A DNA stretch of 64,000 nucleotides from Cheiracanthium punctorium (GCA_038373885.1 JAWZYV010016956.1:372001-436000); one strand, 5' to 3'. Counted from the stretch's first letter, positions 45,894 to 57,777 are shown. The notes: a model not told the origin generated them from the letters alone. Numbers and translations: made by a program.

Positions 45894-46620
45894 CTCTCCA
45901 GGCATTTCTGGCCAGGCACATCGCCACACAAGTTTACTGGCTATCCATTGGAAAAATCAAAATTCTATAATATCCTGTCTACTTATTCTCTAAAACAGAT
46001 ATTCTGCTTCCCATTTTCTTCTCCAGAATCTTCAATCATTCTTGGACTTTCTTGATTTTGCCTTCTAAGTTTTTGTGGGTTTTCTCTGTTTTCTACTCCA
46101 AATATTCTTGGCTTTTCTTTCTTTTTTCCCCAATTTTTCTGGTTTCCTGAAAATAACTTCCATTTTCTCTGATCCAGATTTATCTCTCCTTGTCTGGCTT
46201 TTGTCTCAGCTTGTCCGGCTTTCATCTCAGCTAGCCTGGCTTCTATTACTTTCTTCAGTCCAGTTTTTAGATCCTTTATCAGCTCTTTAAGTTTTTCTAT
46301 TTTTGCTCTAATCAAAACCACACACTGGAAAATTAAAAGTCTTACTTTAGAACAACAGCATTCCAGAAAACTCTGCTTAGTTTTCAGGTTCGTAGCTTAA
46401 AATTCTAGTGAATATGGAAAGTTCTAGTAAATAGTCCAGCTGATAGAAAAATACACATTTAATTAGTTTTAGAAATCTCATGAGCAATCTTCAGTAACAC
46501 CATTCACATAAATTAACATGCACTAACAAGTTTTATTAGTCAGCAGGGTTCTTCTCAGGCCTTTCTGACTGGGTGCATTGCCCAACAAATTATACTGACC
46601 ACTCAACAGAAAAATTGGAA
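45894..46620. repeat. Diverged direct repeat (45894 and 46549)
   Basis: GGTTCTCTCCAGGCATTTCT (45890s) and GGTTCTTCTCAGGCCTTTCT (46549) begin matching stretches of about 85 bp that include GCCACACAAGTTTACTGGC against GCCCAACAAATTATACTGAC. Period about 655 bp. Either a local duplication or two copies of one TE family. Confidence 0.6.
45983..46321 (-). CDS. Coiled-coil ORF, TE-like, low certainty
   Basis: A 112-residue frame with RAKIEKLKELIKDLKTGLKK and RLAEMKAGQAETKARQGEIN, a strong heptad-like coiled coil, then a basic Gln/Asn-rich tail ending ENGKQNICFRE. AGQAETKA-type repeats occur in many repeat-derived arthropod predicted proteins, which suggests a gag-like fragment. A possible splice acceptor (TTTTAATTTTCCAG) lies just upstream, so a host exon cannot be excluded. 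The start residue is not reliable. Confidence 0.35.
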   Translation of the reverse strand: MVLIRAKIEKLKELIKDLKTGLKKVIEARLAEMKAGQAETKARQGEINLDQRKWKLFSGNQKNWGKKKEKPRIFGVENRENPQKLRRQNQESPRMIEDSGEENGKQNICFRE

Positions 46621-46995
46621 TATCATTTTAAATGCTTTAATTTGATAGAATTACACAATGCAACTTTATAACTTGCTGCCCAGCTGACAAAAATTTCTGA
46701 GGAGATCACTGGTCAGTTGTCAGCTAGTCATGGAATCTTCCTCAAATACTGTATTTCTCCCACAGTAAAATCCTTCTACATCTACAATCTAAAAATTAAA
46801 TGAAATTCTCAATCAAAACTCTTAACTGTTTCTCAGCATACATCAACAAAGAATTACAGCCTCCAAAATTAGGCATCTGAAAATAAGCAAGAAAGCATCA
46901 TTTATAATACCTTAATACAGAGTGGTTTGGACTCTCAGCAGAATTAGCATTTTTCTTCTAGAAACAGCTAACACCTGCTATAAGTATGGGGCCAG

Positions 46996-47165
46996 TGGTG
47001 GATTAATGCAAGTTTCTCGGGAAGGAGGGGGGGGGTTAGTTTGTCGGTGGGGGCAGTTAGTTAGAAGATTGACATATACATCCATTTCATGGAAATACAA
47101 TAGGATCTTTTACATGAATTTATTTTTTTGTTGGTGGGAGGGGGCGACTGCCCCCTCGGTGGCAC
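46996..47165. mobile_element. Copy of the 29564-29721 MITE family, 3' end degraded
   Basis: Starts CAGTGGTGGATTAATGCAAG and shares GTCGGTGGGGGCAGTTAGTT and ATAGGATCTTTTACAT with the 29564 copy. The expected right end TTAATCCGCC is missing and replaced by GGTGGCACCAAAAATT, itself duplicated. Confidence 0.65.
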
Positions 47166-48393
47166 CAAAAATTTGGCACCAAAAATAAGTTCTTATAAAT
47201 GAAGCCAGCTAAGCAATATCACCAATATTTTATGAGAAACTGCCAAATCCCATGTTTTTCTAAGGTAAACACAAAGGCCCTTATCTCACGTTGACTGATT
47301 TTCATGAAACAAAATGCAAAATTTAATTATTTTATGGGTAGAATACAAATTTTAGGCTAAATTTAACCCCTGAAGAGCTGATCACCACCAAAACTTTTAA
47401 CAATAAGAATCTGGAGTAGTTTGTATGGAGAAAAACGGAAGATTTTCTGTGTGTATATCTAAGAGACTTCAAAACATACACAATGATATAAATAACAGCA
47501 TTTTGGAAAATGTAAAGATTCCTCAAAATGTTGCTAATAAAAAAAAAATAAATAAAAATGAAAGAATGAATGAAATATAATAAACTCATTGCATATAATT
47601 TGCCTGATTAAAGCTATAAGGCCCACATTAAAAGAAGGATGTAGAAAAGGTGGATTTCCAGATGGTGGTGGCAGGGGCGGCCCTAGGGCCGGACGAACCG
47701 GACCCCTGTCCGGGGCGGCAAATTTTAGGGGCGGCATTTTGACACGAATTTGAAAAATACATTTCGTATTAGTAAAAGAATTGTTAAAATTTTTCCGAAG
47801 AATATCATTCTATATAACTTTACTAGTTGATGTATCCATTCGTCATTGGTGGGTCTTTACTAATCGCGCGAAATTTCGTTTGCATTGTAGTAGTACAAAA
47901 AAAGAATTAACATACTGGCAGAAATTTATAAAGCAAAGTTATAACTCTTGTGTATTGTTCAAAGATTACAGGTTAGAGAGTAAATTACTGAGACAAACTG
48001 TCAATAGAGAAAATATTTTACATTCAAAATTAACGTTTTCTTTTAGTGGATGAGCTTCCTACATCAAGAAGTCATTTAAAGTTGCAAAAGAAGATGCTAG
48101 TAATGAATATTAAACTGAAAAGAGAATATCTGGAAATTTCTTTGTGATAGCAAGTAGCCGATATTTAACACTGCAACGTCCGATTGAATTATATTTTGAT
48201 GATTTTACTTGATGCGCGAAAAACTTTATCAAAGTTTACGTCATACCTCAAAAATAATTCAAATTTGTAGAAAATTAAAAACCTGAAATTTTAATTTACT
48301 AACCGCCTACTATTTAACAAAATATTTCATTCCCTTTTGTCTGACCACTATAGTTGTTTTCACGAAGTGGTCACACAAAATTTTCTCAATATA

Positions 48394-48395
<2 letters not shown>

Positions 48396-48426
<31 letters not shown>
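48396..48426. repeat. (AT)n microsatellite
   Basis: An uninterrupted AT dinucleotide run inside the defective hAT element. A similar run lies at 41664-41688. Confidence 0.9.
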
Positions 48427-48862
48427 CAATGTTATTTAACTCAATCTCATCGATAGTACCTGAATTTTGTTCTATTAACTTTAGAAATTTTAATATTATG
48501 CCTGTAAAATTTTTGCAAAATTTTCTAAAAAAAAAAAAAAAATTATAATAATTAAAAAAAAAAAAAAAAAGAAATCGATGTAATTTGCTGAGTCGTAATT
48601 TGTAAGTCGAACAGCCACCTATTGTATTACCTCCAGACGTCTTAAAGTGATGCCCGCCCCCTAAAAAAGAAAAGAAAAATACAATGCAACTTTTGCAAAC
48701 CCTTTCAATTTGTTCAAATCTTTTAAAAATTTTGATGATGCTTTGTTACCCATCATATGGCCTAATTTCATTCTGTTCTCTTAATCCGTTTTTGATGGAT
48801 GCCAGAGCAAACTTTTAAAGCGATTTTTGCAAAATCTCAAAGTCTATGAACAACTTTGAACA

Positions 48863-48913
48863 TTGAAACAATAGATACCAAAATTAAAACAATTTTGGTA
48901 TCTATTGTTTCAA
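48863..48913. repeat. Perfect hairpin with 23-bp arms
   Basis: TTGAAACAATAGATACCAAA begins the left arm, and the right arm ends in its exact complement. The five-base loop is AAAAC (48886-48890). It lies within the hAT element. Confidence 0.92.
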
Positions 48914-49504
48914 TTAACTTACCATTCAATATAATTCTAAATTTCATTCTATCCCATTGAGCCATTTTTTAACAATGGGCGAACATACATTTGCACACAG
49001 TTTTCAGACAACAATTTTAAATCTCAAAACTTTTAAATGAATTAAAAATATTTTAGCAACTGCAGTTTAAATTAAACAACAATTTACCACCTTCTCTAGA
49101 ACTCTTAAGAAACTTTAAAGATTTTTGAAAGGATCTTCGATTGGATGCGATTTTAAATGAAATGTTCTGTTATGCAAGAGAACTGACCGACGAGATAGTA
49201 TTCTGGCTAACACTGAGTTTAAGCAGCCACGTAACACATTAATTTTGATTGCGAATCATGAGATGTTCGGGTGAAAGATTCTAAATTACAATTTAAGATA
49301 GTTTTACTTTTTTACCGTAAACAAAGCGATTAATATCTTAGAGTGCAGATTTAATTAATAAGTACCCAATGTAATTATTTTAAATTTTTTCACGGCATAA
49401 ATGAGTTAAAAGACACTCCTAAAAAGTGCTAATTAAACATTGTAACACAGTGTAACAGTGTTAACACTGTTTATAGTGTAAACAATTTGAGTTAATACTG
49501 ATCG

Positions 49505-49870
49505 ATGGGGGAATCGGGGAATATAAACGCGCTTGATCTAGTAAATGAAATAGTGTCAGTTACGGCCTTATTAGGCAAAAAGGAAAGCCCAATTGAAATT
49601 TTAAAGCTAATTTCAACTATAGATTTTACACCACATCTTGTTATTGCTTCGAGAATTTCGCTTTCTTTGCCGATAATTGTGGCAAGTACAGAGAAGAGTT
49701 TCTCAAAATTAAAGTTAACTCAGAATTTCTTATATTAAACAACTGTTCCAGATAGGTTAAATAATTTAACTATGGAACATTGGCTATCGAGAAGAATAGA
49801 ACAGATTTAACATTGGCTATCGAACATGAATTAGTTGAAAAATTGATTTAAGAGAAAAAGTCAGGAATTT
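49505..49870 (+). pseudogene. hAT transposase C-terminus (dimerisation region)
   Basis: The segment ends IIVASTEKSFSKLKLTQNFL, then after a stop TTVPDRLNNLTMEHWLSRRI, then a further frame with REKVRNFAELKVRK. SxxRxFSxLKxIKxxLR...RLxxLxxL is the C-terminal dimerisation motif of hAT transposases of the zinc-finger MYM-like group. The catalytic region is not readable. Short internal duplication of AACATTGGCTATCGA (49773 and 49811). Confidence 0.75.
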
Positions 49871-50741
49871 TGCGGAATTAAAAGTCAGAAAAAAAACCTC
49901 TTTATTTTTCTTTCTTCTTTTGGTTTTTAGCTTAATGTGTGGTTTTTAATTAATTTGGTTTTTCTTATGCTGTGTTATGTTTAAAGAGCTATATCAGTTT
50001 TATAGGCATGAAAACAGTATCTGTGAACAATTTATTTCTTTTAACTGTAATTTTACTGTGGGGGGCGGCATTTTAGATTTTTGTCCGGGGCGGCAAAACT
50101 GTTAGGGCCGGCCCTGGGTGGTGGTAAAATCTCACTTAACCCTGCAGTGCTCGGGTGATGTCTTACAGACGCCAGACACTCTTTCTTTAAGCACTGCTTT
50201 TAGACAGATTAACCATCTACCTTGTGCTGCCATCTACCTTCCAGTCAACTAAACACAAATACGTAGAAATCATCAACAAAGGCTCAGTTTCATTTCTGAG
50301 CTCCAAGAAAGTGCTTCTTTTGTGAAAGTGTTCCATTGGAGTCTAGCAGACGCTACGCAACCTTCTTTGATTCTGAAGGTAAATATTAAAAAATTTATTT
50401 GAACTAATATTTTTAATTTTTATTTAAAGCAATGGTCCTTAGTAGTTATTTTTTTTCATTTCTTTACTAGAAGGAAGAGGTTGTTTATGAATGTACATGG
50501 TGGAGTCTGGGAGATGCCACACGACTTTTTACGATTCTAAAGGCAAAGAAAAAAATAATTCGTCTGGTATTTTCAATTTTTATTGCTAGAAGCTGCTCTT
50601 GGTAATTATATTTGTGACTTTTAGATCCACAAAATGACTTCAAAAAGAAAGAAAATATTTAAAATAGAAAATGAAGTGACAGAGAGATAGTACCAAGAAT
50701 GCTAATGGAAGACAATGAATCTGATGATGAATTTGATCACT

Positions 50742-50997
50742 CAGGACCAGCCTGAGTGGCGAGCGGGGCCTCAGACGAAGCGCAAGAGCAGGGCTTCTTT
50801 TCTATTATGCAAGTTAGTACTAGTACTGCTATTACATATTAACTTTATTTCTGAGCTTTTTTGGGGATATATTACAACCATCTACCAAGCTCAGTCTAGT
50901 ATGATAGCAAAAAAAAAAAAAGGCTCAGGAGCGGGGCTTCTCTAAGCGCGGGGTCTTAGGCAATCACCTACATTCACACCCTCTTGGGTTGGCCCTG
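50742..50997. mobile_element. 256-bp hAT-type MITE in the piggyBac N-terminus
   Basis: Starts CAGGACCAGCCTGAG and ends TTGGGTTGGCCCTG. Flanks TTGATCACT and AATCACT share ATCACT, so the target duplication is decayed. Its removal brings acidic codons of the transposase (NESDDEFD and SDTDRVE-like) together. Confidence 0.65.
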
Positions 50998-51960
50998 AAT
51001 CACTATAGTGACACAGACAGAGTGGAAACAAGAGAAGTAAGTACAGACACCAAGCAAGAAGCAGATCCCAATGATAGTGATGATGATATTTCACAGATCA
51101 ATATTGGCTAAGCCAGAATAAATCATAAAATTGGTTTAAAGTGTGTCCACTTAAAAATGTACGCACTCGGCAGCAAAACATTGTAGCTCATTTACCAGGA
51201 GTGAAAGGGTCTAGGAAAGGATGCTCGAGTACCAAAGCAATGTTGGGAATGCTTTTTTGACAATGGAATATTATCTAATATAGTAAAATATACGAATAAA
51301 AAGATACCTCAAGTACAGGAAAATTATTTTTGAGAGATGGATGCCTATTTGACCAACATAATTGAAATAAAAGCACTTCTAAGCATATTATATATTTGTG
51401 CATCTAGAAAATACAACAATACAAAGATGAAAGAAATGTGGTCTTCTGATAAAATGAGAATTGAACTTTGTCACCTAATAATGTCTGAAAGATGATTTGA
51501 TGATTTAGGTTCCTTTTGCATCGTTTGGGATTAGACAATAGGGACACACGACAAGAAAGAAAGAAAATTGATAATTTAGCCCCTATACGTGAAGTGTTTT
51601 CTTCATTAGTAGAAAATTGTGAGAATGCTTATTCAGTTGGAGAGAATTGTACAACTGATGAAAAGTAAGAAGCTTTCAGGGGTAATTGTTTCTTCAGGCA
51701 GTATATCCCTAGCAAACCAAATAAATATGGGATAAAATTATTTGCGTAGGTTGACTCTACTACACTCTAAACCTTGAAATATATGCTGGCAAGCAGCCAG
51801 CAGGTCCTTTTGAAATTAGCAATAAATCAGCAGGCATTGTAAAACGGCTTAGTTCTGTCATCTTAGGAATTGGATGTAATATAACTCAAGACAATTGGTT
51901 TAGATCATTAGATTTAGCTGATTTTTTGCTCAGTAATAATCTTACTCTGGTTGGAACCTT

Positions 51961-53242
51961 CCCTAGTAGCAATAACCCATCGGTCGATGAGAGGGGGGTG
52001 AGTTAAATTCGAGGAGAAGGAGCAATGGCCGATCACAGCTTTTCATCCAAAAAAGGGGAAATTTCATCGGCAACTGGTACAAAATGTCCGCTCGGGGGGC
52101 CATAAAGCCGATCATCGTTTCCCGATGACTCCGATAAAATAATGAAAAGAAACCGATAAACTGTTTAAAATATATTTGTTAATAAAAAATAAATGACTGG
52201 CAGCAAAATTTTCAAAAAATGTCCGTTCTGTTTATTATGTTTTCGTTTTTTGTATGCTAAATTTCCGTTTTGCTGAAAAAAAAAAATTCTTCCTCCCCCG
52301 GGCCCGAACCCTGAGCGTACTGATTCCGAGCTAAGCGCATTACCTCTGGACCATCGAATCTTGTTATGTGTGAAGCAAAGTGTGAAGTACCGGTTATTTT
52401 AGTCTCAGGTTGGGTGAAATGTTGACAAAGTGTTGTTCAGCTATTATTAATAATAGTCAAATTATTCGATTGGTAAGAAATTAATTTCACTTTTTACCAA
52501 TGTATGTAAGTAGCAACAACATTCATAATTAATAATTAAAAAACAATATTGTCAATTGTATAGAAATTTTAGAGTGATTTTAACTTTCATATTTCTTGGA
52601 TAACTTTTAAAAATTAACTGATTTCTCTTCTTGCTGTTTACATTAAAGAGGTTTCAAAAGAGTTGCTCATTGTAATGAAGTTTCCGTTTTTCTTATAATG
52701 CAGCTGACGCTCAAATAGATTTTCTTTTCTTTTCTTTAAACACATTTTTTAAAAATTATTTATGTATTACAAATGATTTTTATATAATAAACACTTACAT
52801 TTTTTTTTTTTTTTTTTTTTGTAAATGTTTCTCTTCCAATTTAAATTTTGTGGGATGGGGCAAGGGGAGGGGATACCGCCCCCCTGCCCCCTCCCAACCC
52901 CAATACAAGAAATGTGAAGTAAATTATGCGATTAATTCAAGAATTGTTCAAAATTTCCCTCAGATTATGCAAAAGCACATCTAAATTACGCAAATATTTA
53001 TAGGAATTCGGATAAAGTGTAAACTACTGGGGACACCTGCAAGGCCCGTTAACTATAGAGCTGCAGTTTCGGATAAGATATTGTTTTTCGGTTTCCCATA
53101 GGCGAAACTGCTCATCTAGATCACTTCTATCCATGAATAAAAATTCATCTATTGCAGATAAACGAAAGTGCACTTGCCGATGACTGAATTCGATGAGTCG
53201 ATGAACGACCGAGCAGAAAACAAGCAGTCATTGCTAGTAGGG
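51961..53242. mobile_element. 1.28-kb unclassified DNA element inside piggyBac
   Basis: The left end CCCTAGTAGCAAT and the reverse complement of the right end CCCTACTAGCAAT match at 12 of 13. A second inverted motif (CGGTCGATGAG left, CGGTCGTTCATCG right) lies inside. It splits the codons of LTLVGT and KKNKCG. TT on both sides may be the target duplication. Superfamily unknown. No ORF. Confidence 0.75.
52293..52365 (-). repeat. tRNA-like sequence (SINE head)
   Basis: On the minus strand GATGGTCCAGAGGTAATGCG resembles an A box and GGGTTCGGGCCCGG a B box, about 45 bp apart. The acceptor stem does not close convincingly, so it is likely a SINE fragment and not a tRNA gene. Confidence 0.5.
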
Positions 53243-54546
53243 TTGAAGAAGAATAAGTGTGGAATTCCTCCAGAGTTTACACAAACAAAAAATCGGGGAA
53301 ATAGGAGCATCACAGTTTGGGTGTTACAAAAATTCAACTCTAATGTCTTATGTTAAGAAAAATAAAGTAGTTCTGATTCTATCCACAATGCATCACAGTG
53401 ATATGATTGATGCATCAGGAGATAAAAACAAGTCTGAGATGATGACCTTTTATAATGCAACTAAGTCAAGGTATGATACTGTTGACAATCTGTGTAGCAC
53501 TAACAGTGTCGCTAGAAAAACAAACAGATGGCCTATGGTCATATTTTACAGCATGACGAATGCAACAGCTATAAATGCTCTAATATATCATGCAAACAAC
53601 TTATCAACGAGTACTAGGCGCAGAGAGTTCTGGGTTGTAATTTAGCAGCTGATGATTATTTATGTCGATGTTCTCAGTGTCCATCAGTACCTAAAAACCC
53701 AAACAGGATATTCAGAGCCTTTACCCATGTGTGGATACAGTTCAAACTACAGAGGAGGTTCCGGGTACAAAAAGGCAGAGATGCAGTGAATGTGGTCGTT
53801 CCAAGAACAGGTACACCAAGTACAATTGCTGCAATCGTAAAAAGTTTCTATGATGAGAACACACTCAGCAAATATTCTACAAATGCTAATTTGAGCTGCC
53901 CTCTATCTATACTACATCTCATTAAATAATTTGTTTCAAAATTATACATTTCTTGATGATTTCTTAGTAATACTTATGTAGGTTGATTAAAGTTTAAAAA
54001 GTGTCAGGCTGTAAAATATAGTTTTGTTTTTATGATGTATTAGGAATGTAACGAATATTCAGCCACTATTTGGTATTCAGCCTATTTGGCTATTTTGCTG
54101 AATATTCGGTAAACTGAATACTGAATAGATATTCGGCCAAATTGTTGTGGCTGAATAATTTCAGAACAAAGCAAAAAAGATATTTTTAACATTAATTTTT
54201 AAATGCATTTACAAATAATATTGATTATTTATAAGTCAATATGTTAATTTCATATCATAAAATATCCTAAGTCATTGAATTTTAGGCTGAATGAAACATA
54301 ATCTAATGTATTTAATTTAATAATATTACAGAAATGCAGACTTTTCTATTTGGTGACAGTACTTGACTAGGTTTTCTACCTTCTTTATAGGGTGGGGGTA
54401 GGAAGAATCTTTCCAGATTCTCTATTACAAACACAACTTTGAAAAGCTGCTAAATGTGTTTTGCCCAGAGGTAGTAAAACCCAAAGCATGATGTTATGCA
54501 TAATTACCAGATTAATGACATTTACCATAGCACATTTATCAAATTA

Positions 54547-56261
54547 CTAGCTGAAGTACCTGTTCTTTGCACGGAATGGATATCGTTAAACCAACTAACA
54601 CAAATGGAAAAATGTTTTACAATATTCGTTAGGCATATTCTAACTATACTTGATTTTTTAAACTAATGTTTGGAATGTGCATCATGATCCGCGAGTGAAC
54701 CATATTTGTTTTCCTTGATCCATAAAATACTTCTTAAAATTGAGTCTACATTAAAATCGTCTACTAAAACTTTTTTAATATCCTCGCCAGGAATATTCTT
54801 ACTATACGCCATTTTTATTTACATGAATATAGACGCCAATACTCCAATTAAATAAACAGTAGAGTTTACAAATTCTCGACAAATATGGATGATATCGCCA
54901 ATCTGGGTCCAGTTTTGGGGACTTATTTTTTATGCTAAAATTGGCAATAAATCACCAAAAACGAAAAACCTTGGCTAGTTTTCACATTTAATCTGGCAAC
55001 CCTTGAAAAGAGATTTGCACTTTCACCAGGTAGACAAAAATCTATGTCTGAAATTAACAGCACTCAAGAGCTAAAAAAATACATGAAAAACACCTTTTTT
55101 TGTAAACTACCCCTTATTGAGATCGATTTTTAAAAAAGCTTGATAAAGATTTGCACGAATTTGCATTCGATACTTTTTAATGCAAGATTTTTTATGGCTA
55201 TCTTCATTTCCTTTCAATATAAGATGAGATTAAAAGAATGTTTTGGCCTCTCGCACTAGTTTGTACACAAATTCTAAAAACCCTGAAAATGATTTTAGGT
55301 ATTTCTGTTAGTTACATTTTAAAGCAAGAATCTATGACTGTCTATATGAAAGAAACATGAAAAGAACGTTTTAGACCCTAACCCCTGTTTGGATGCCAAT
55401 TCTAAAAAACTCTAAAAAGTTTTTTACCTATTTCTGTTAGTTACATTTTAAAGCAGAAATTTTATGACTGTCTATTTCTTTCCTTTGAGATATGAAAGAA
55501 ACGTGGAAAGAACGTTTAAGCCCCTTATCCTCGTTTGTGCCCAAATTCTAGAAAATCCCAAAAAATGATTTTTAGGTATTTGTGTTAGTTACATTTTAAA
55601 GCAAGGATTTTATGGCTATCTCTTTTTTCTTCTGAGATATGACGGAAATGTGAAAAGAACATTTTGGGCCCCTTACCCCCGTTTGATTGCGAATTATAAA
55701 AAAGCCTGAAAATGATTTTTAGCTATTGCTGTTTATTACATTTTTAAGCAGAAATTTTACGCCTATCTCTGTATCACTCGGATATATGAAAGGAAATGTG
55801 AAAAGAACGTTTTGGGCCCCTTACCCCCATTTGGGTTCAAATTCTAAAAGACCTCTAAAATGATTTTTAGGTATTGATGTTAGTTACATTTTAAAGCAAG
55901 AATTTTATGGCTATCTCTTTTTCCCTCTGACATGTGAAGCTCAGTATGAAAAGAACGTTTTCGGCCCCTAATAGCTGTTTGGGAGCAAATTTTGAAAAAT
56001 CCTGAAATTGATTTTTTCTGTTAGTTATATTTTAAAGCAAGAATTTTATTGCTATCTCTTTTCTCCCTGAGATATGAAGGGAAGCATGGAAAGAACGTTT
56101 TGGGCCGCCACTCCTGTCTGGATTCGAATTTTTAAAAATCGCTTCTTAAATGACGCCTTGGGCAGAAAAGCTATAAGCTCCTAAAATTTCATGTCTGTAT
56201 CTCCGGTAGATTTGGTTGTGCGTCGATCGTCAGTCAGGACATCTTCCTTTATATATAGAGA
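54547..56261 (-). mobile_element. Non-autonomous Helitron with central tandem array
   Basis: On the minus strand it starts TCTCTATATATAAAGGAAG after an A and ends CAGGTACTTCAGCTAG followed by T. TC...CTAG ends, insertion between A and T and no duplication are the Helitron rules. CCGTGCAAAGAACAGG before the end is a decayed 3' hairpin. No Rep/helicase frame. The centre is a tandem array (55160-56150). Confidence 0.8.
55160..56150. repeat. Minisatellite, about seven units of 129-148 bp
   Basis: GTTAGTTACATTTTA-type motifs recur at 55307, 55436, 55584, 55731, 55879 and 56020. Each unit also has a TTTTATGGCTATCT block and GAAAAGAACGTTTTGGGCCC. Central tandem arrays are typical of non-autonomous Helitrons. 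Confidence 0.9.
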
Positions 56262-56263
56262 TG

Positions 56264-56432
56264 CAGTGGTGTACACAAACGGGGGGTTTGGGGGTTCAAC
56301 CCCCCCCCTCCCCCTTGTCAAAAACTTTTTAACAAAATGTCCATAAATTTTCAATTTTTAGCTTATTACACATTTTAACACAATGTCTTTAACCCCCCTC
56401 CCCCCCTTGAAGGAAGTCTGCATACACTACGG
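56264..56432. mobile_element. 169-bp hAT-type MITE at the Helitron border
   Basis: Starts CAGTGGTGTACACAAACG and ends GCATACACTACGG. Exact flanks TAGAGATG lie at 56256-56263 and 56433-56440. The left flank contains the last bases of the Helitron, so this MITE came later. Same family as 1020-1183. Confidence 0.82.
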
Positions 56433-56659
56433 TAGAGATGAGTATCTTAAAATATAACTATGCTGCTATTTGTGTTTAACTTTGTCAAAGATATTCTGAA
56501 GCTTGGGGGTTGCCAAGCCCCAGCAACCGTTACCAACTATTTTGCACGATCAGCAAAGCAAAGAATTTTAACACATTAAAATTGCACATAAATTCTACTA
56601 ACAAAAACATTAAAACAAAATACACCGCCCATATTTAATCTAAAAAAGTCTGCAAATTC

Positions 56660-56830
56660 AGTAACAGGTAATTTAAAATGAGCAAACAGTGGACCATTTT
56701 TAACTCAAAAAAAAAAAAAAAAACTACAGTGGATTAAGCAACCTAGTTGTACAGCTAATGTAAACTGGGCAAACACTGGCCCATTTTCAACTCAAAAAAA
56801 CATTGGTGAATTAAACAACCTAGTTGTACA
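56660..56830. repeat. 77-87 bp tandem repeat, inverted copy of 126-290
   Basis: CCTAGTTGTACA at 56742 and 56819, with GGGCAAACACTGGCCCATTT between. It is the reverse complement of the array at the start of the window, about 56 kb away. Confidence 0.8.
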
Positions 56831-57009
56831 CCTCATATAAAGTCAGTATGATTAGAATAGTACATAAATAGCACTAATGATAACATAAAAGATTAAATAT
56901 CAATTTAAAATTCACATCAAAAACCTTCAAAATCTCACACATTCGTTTAAAAAAAAAGCACTTACCCTTTTTTTTTTTAATTAACCACTCAGAAATGTTC
57001 CTAACACCC

Positions 57010-57172
57010 ACTGGCTTATAATGTTAAACCTGCATGCTTTTTTTAAATTTAGTTTTATATTCACTCTACATTTCTAACAAACACACACACCGGCTTATAA
57101 TGTAAAACCAACATGCTTTCTTTTATTTAGTTTTATATTCACACCATATTTCTAACAAACACATGCACACAC
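57010..57172. repeat. 79-bp tandem duplication
   Basis: GGCTTATAATGT at 57013 and 57092 start two units that share GCATGCTTT, TTTAGTTTTATATTCAC and TTTCTAACAAACACA. Confidence 0.8.
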
Positions 57173-57739
57173 ACATGTACAACATCATACAATAACATAT
57201 TTCATTCCTTTCCATCCATAACATGAACCAATTTCAAATTCCCAAACTGACGATACACATTTTTTTATGGTTGCCAGTCAAAACTACCACCGGCAGGGTA
57301 CTTTACTCCCACTGTGCATCGCCCACGATGGCGCCAGAACAATCACCAAATGAAACATAAACATCAACACTATATATGTAAACAGCACCGGATACGGAAT
57401 ATAGTCCAATATTTTTTCATGAACAAGATTTTTTAGTTTTACAGATAATGTACTGTTCAGTGGCGGATCTAGGATTGGGTAAAGGGGGGGGCAACTTACT
57501 GAGTATTCAATAATTTGAGTACAGTTATCCACAGGCCCTAAGAGAGGGGGCCGGACGGGGCGTCGTCCCTGGGCCCGTGTTCAGCTAAAGTGCGTCCGTG
57601 AATTTTTCAGAATGTGTTACGAATTTCATTTATAAGATCTGTAATTAAAATAATTTTTTTAACTAGACTAAATTTTGAATACACAATTCTAGAATGATTT
57701 AGATGGCAGAAATGTTAATTCTATACAGCATTTTTACAA

Positions 57740-57777
<38 letters not shown>

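Larger units (their letters stand above)
47672..50116 (+). mobile_element. hAT transposon, 2.4 kb, defective
   Basis: The left end CAGGGGCGGCCCTAGGG and the reverse complement of the right end CAGGGCCGGCCCTAACAG are similar. Exact 8-bp flanks GGTGGTGG lie at 47664-47671 and 50117-50124. Subterminal GGGGCGGCA blocks face each other. It retains the C-terminal part of a transposase (49505-49870). Confidence 0.9.
50634..53850 (+). pseudogene. piggyBac transposase, interrupted twice
   Basis: Begins MTSKRKKIFKIENEVTER and then shows many stops. Recognisable blocks: KQCWECFFDNGILSNIVKYT (about 51235), ALLSILYICASRKYNN (about 51370), RQYIPSKPNKYGIK-like sequence (about 51695), LLSNNLTLVGT (about 51930), then beyond the insertion KKNKCGIPPEFTQTKNR (about 53245), VVLILSTMHHSDMIDAS (about 53365), TVDNLCSTNSVARKTNRWPM (about 53480) and a cysteine-rich end RCSECGRSKNRYTKYNCCN (about 53780). 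The order matches piggyBac from N-terminus to zinc-binding tail. It is inactive. Confidence 0.88.
50140..53960 (+). mobile_element. piggyBac element, left end and body
   Basis: TTAA (50136-50139) is followed by CCCTGCAGTGCTCGGGTG, the CCC start expected of piggyBac. Subterminal motifs ACAGACGCC (50168) and GCAGACGC (50348) recur. The transposase pseudogene follows. The right end is not certain: a reverse-complement match to the left end (CCCTGCTGTGGTCGCG) occurs at 61983-61998, but without TTAA. Confidence 0.7.

Noticed and set aside
52293..52365. Functional tRNA gene
   Set aside because: A and B boxes are visible, but the acceptor stem and anticodon arm do not fold convincingly; a SINE head is more likely.
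55160..56150. CRISPR-like array
   Set aside because: Units of 129-148 bp are diverged along their whole length with no unique spacers, and the host is eukaryotic.
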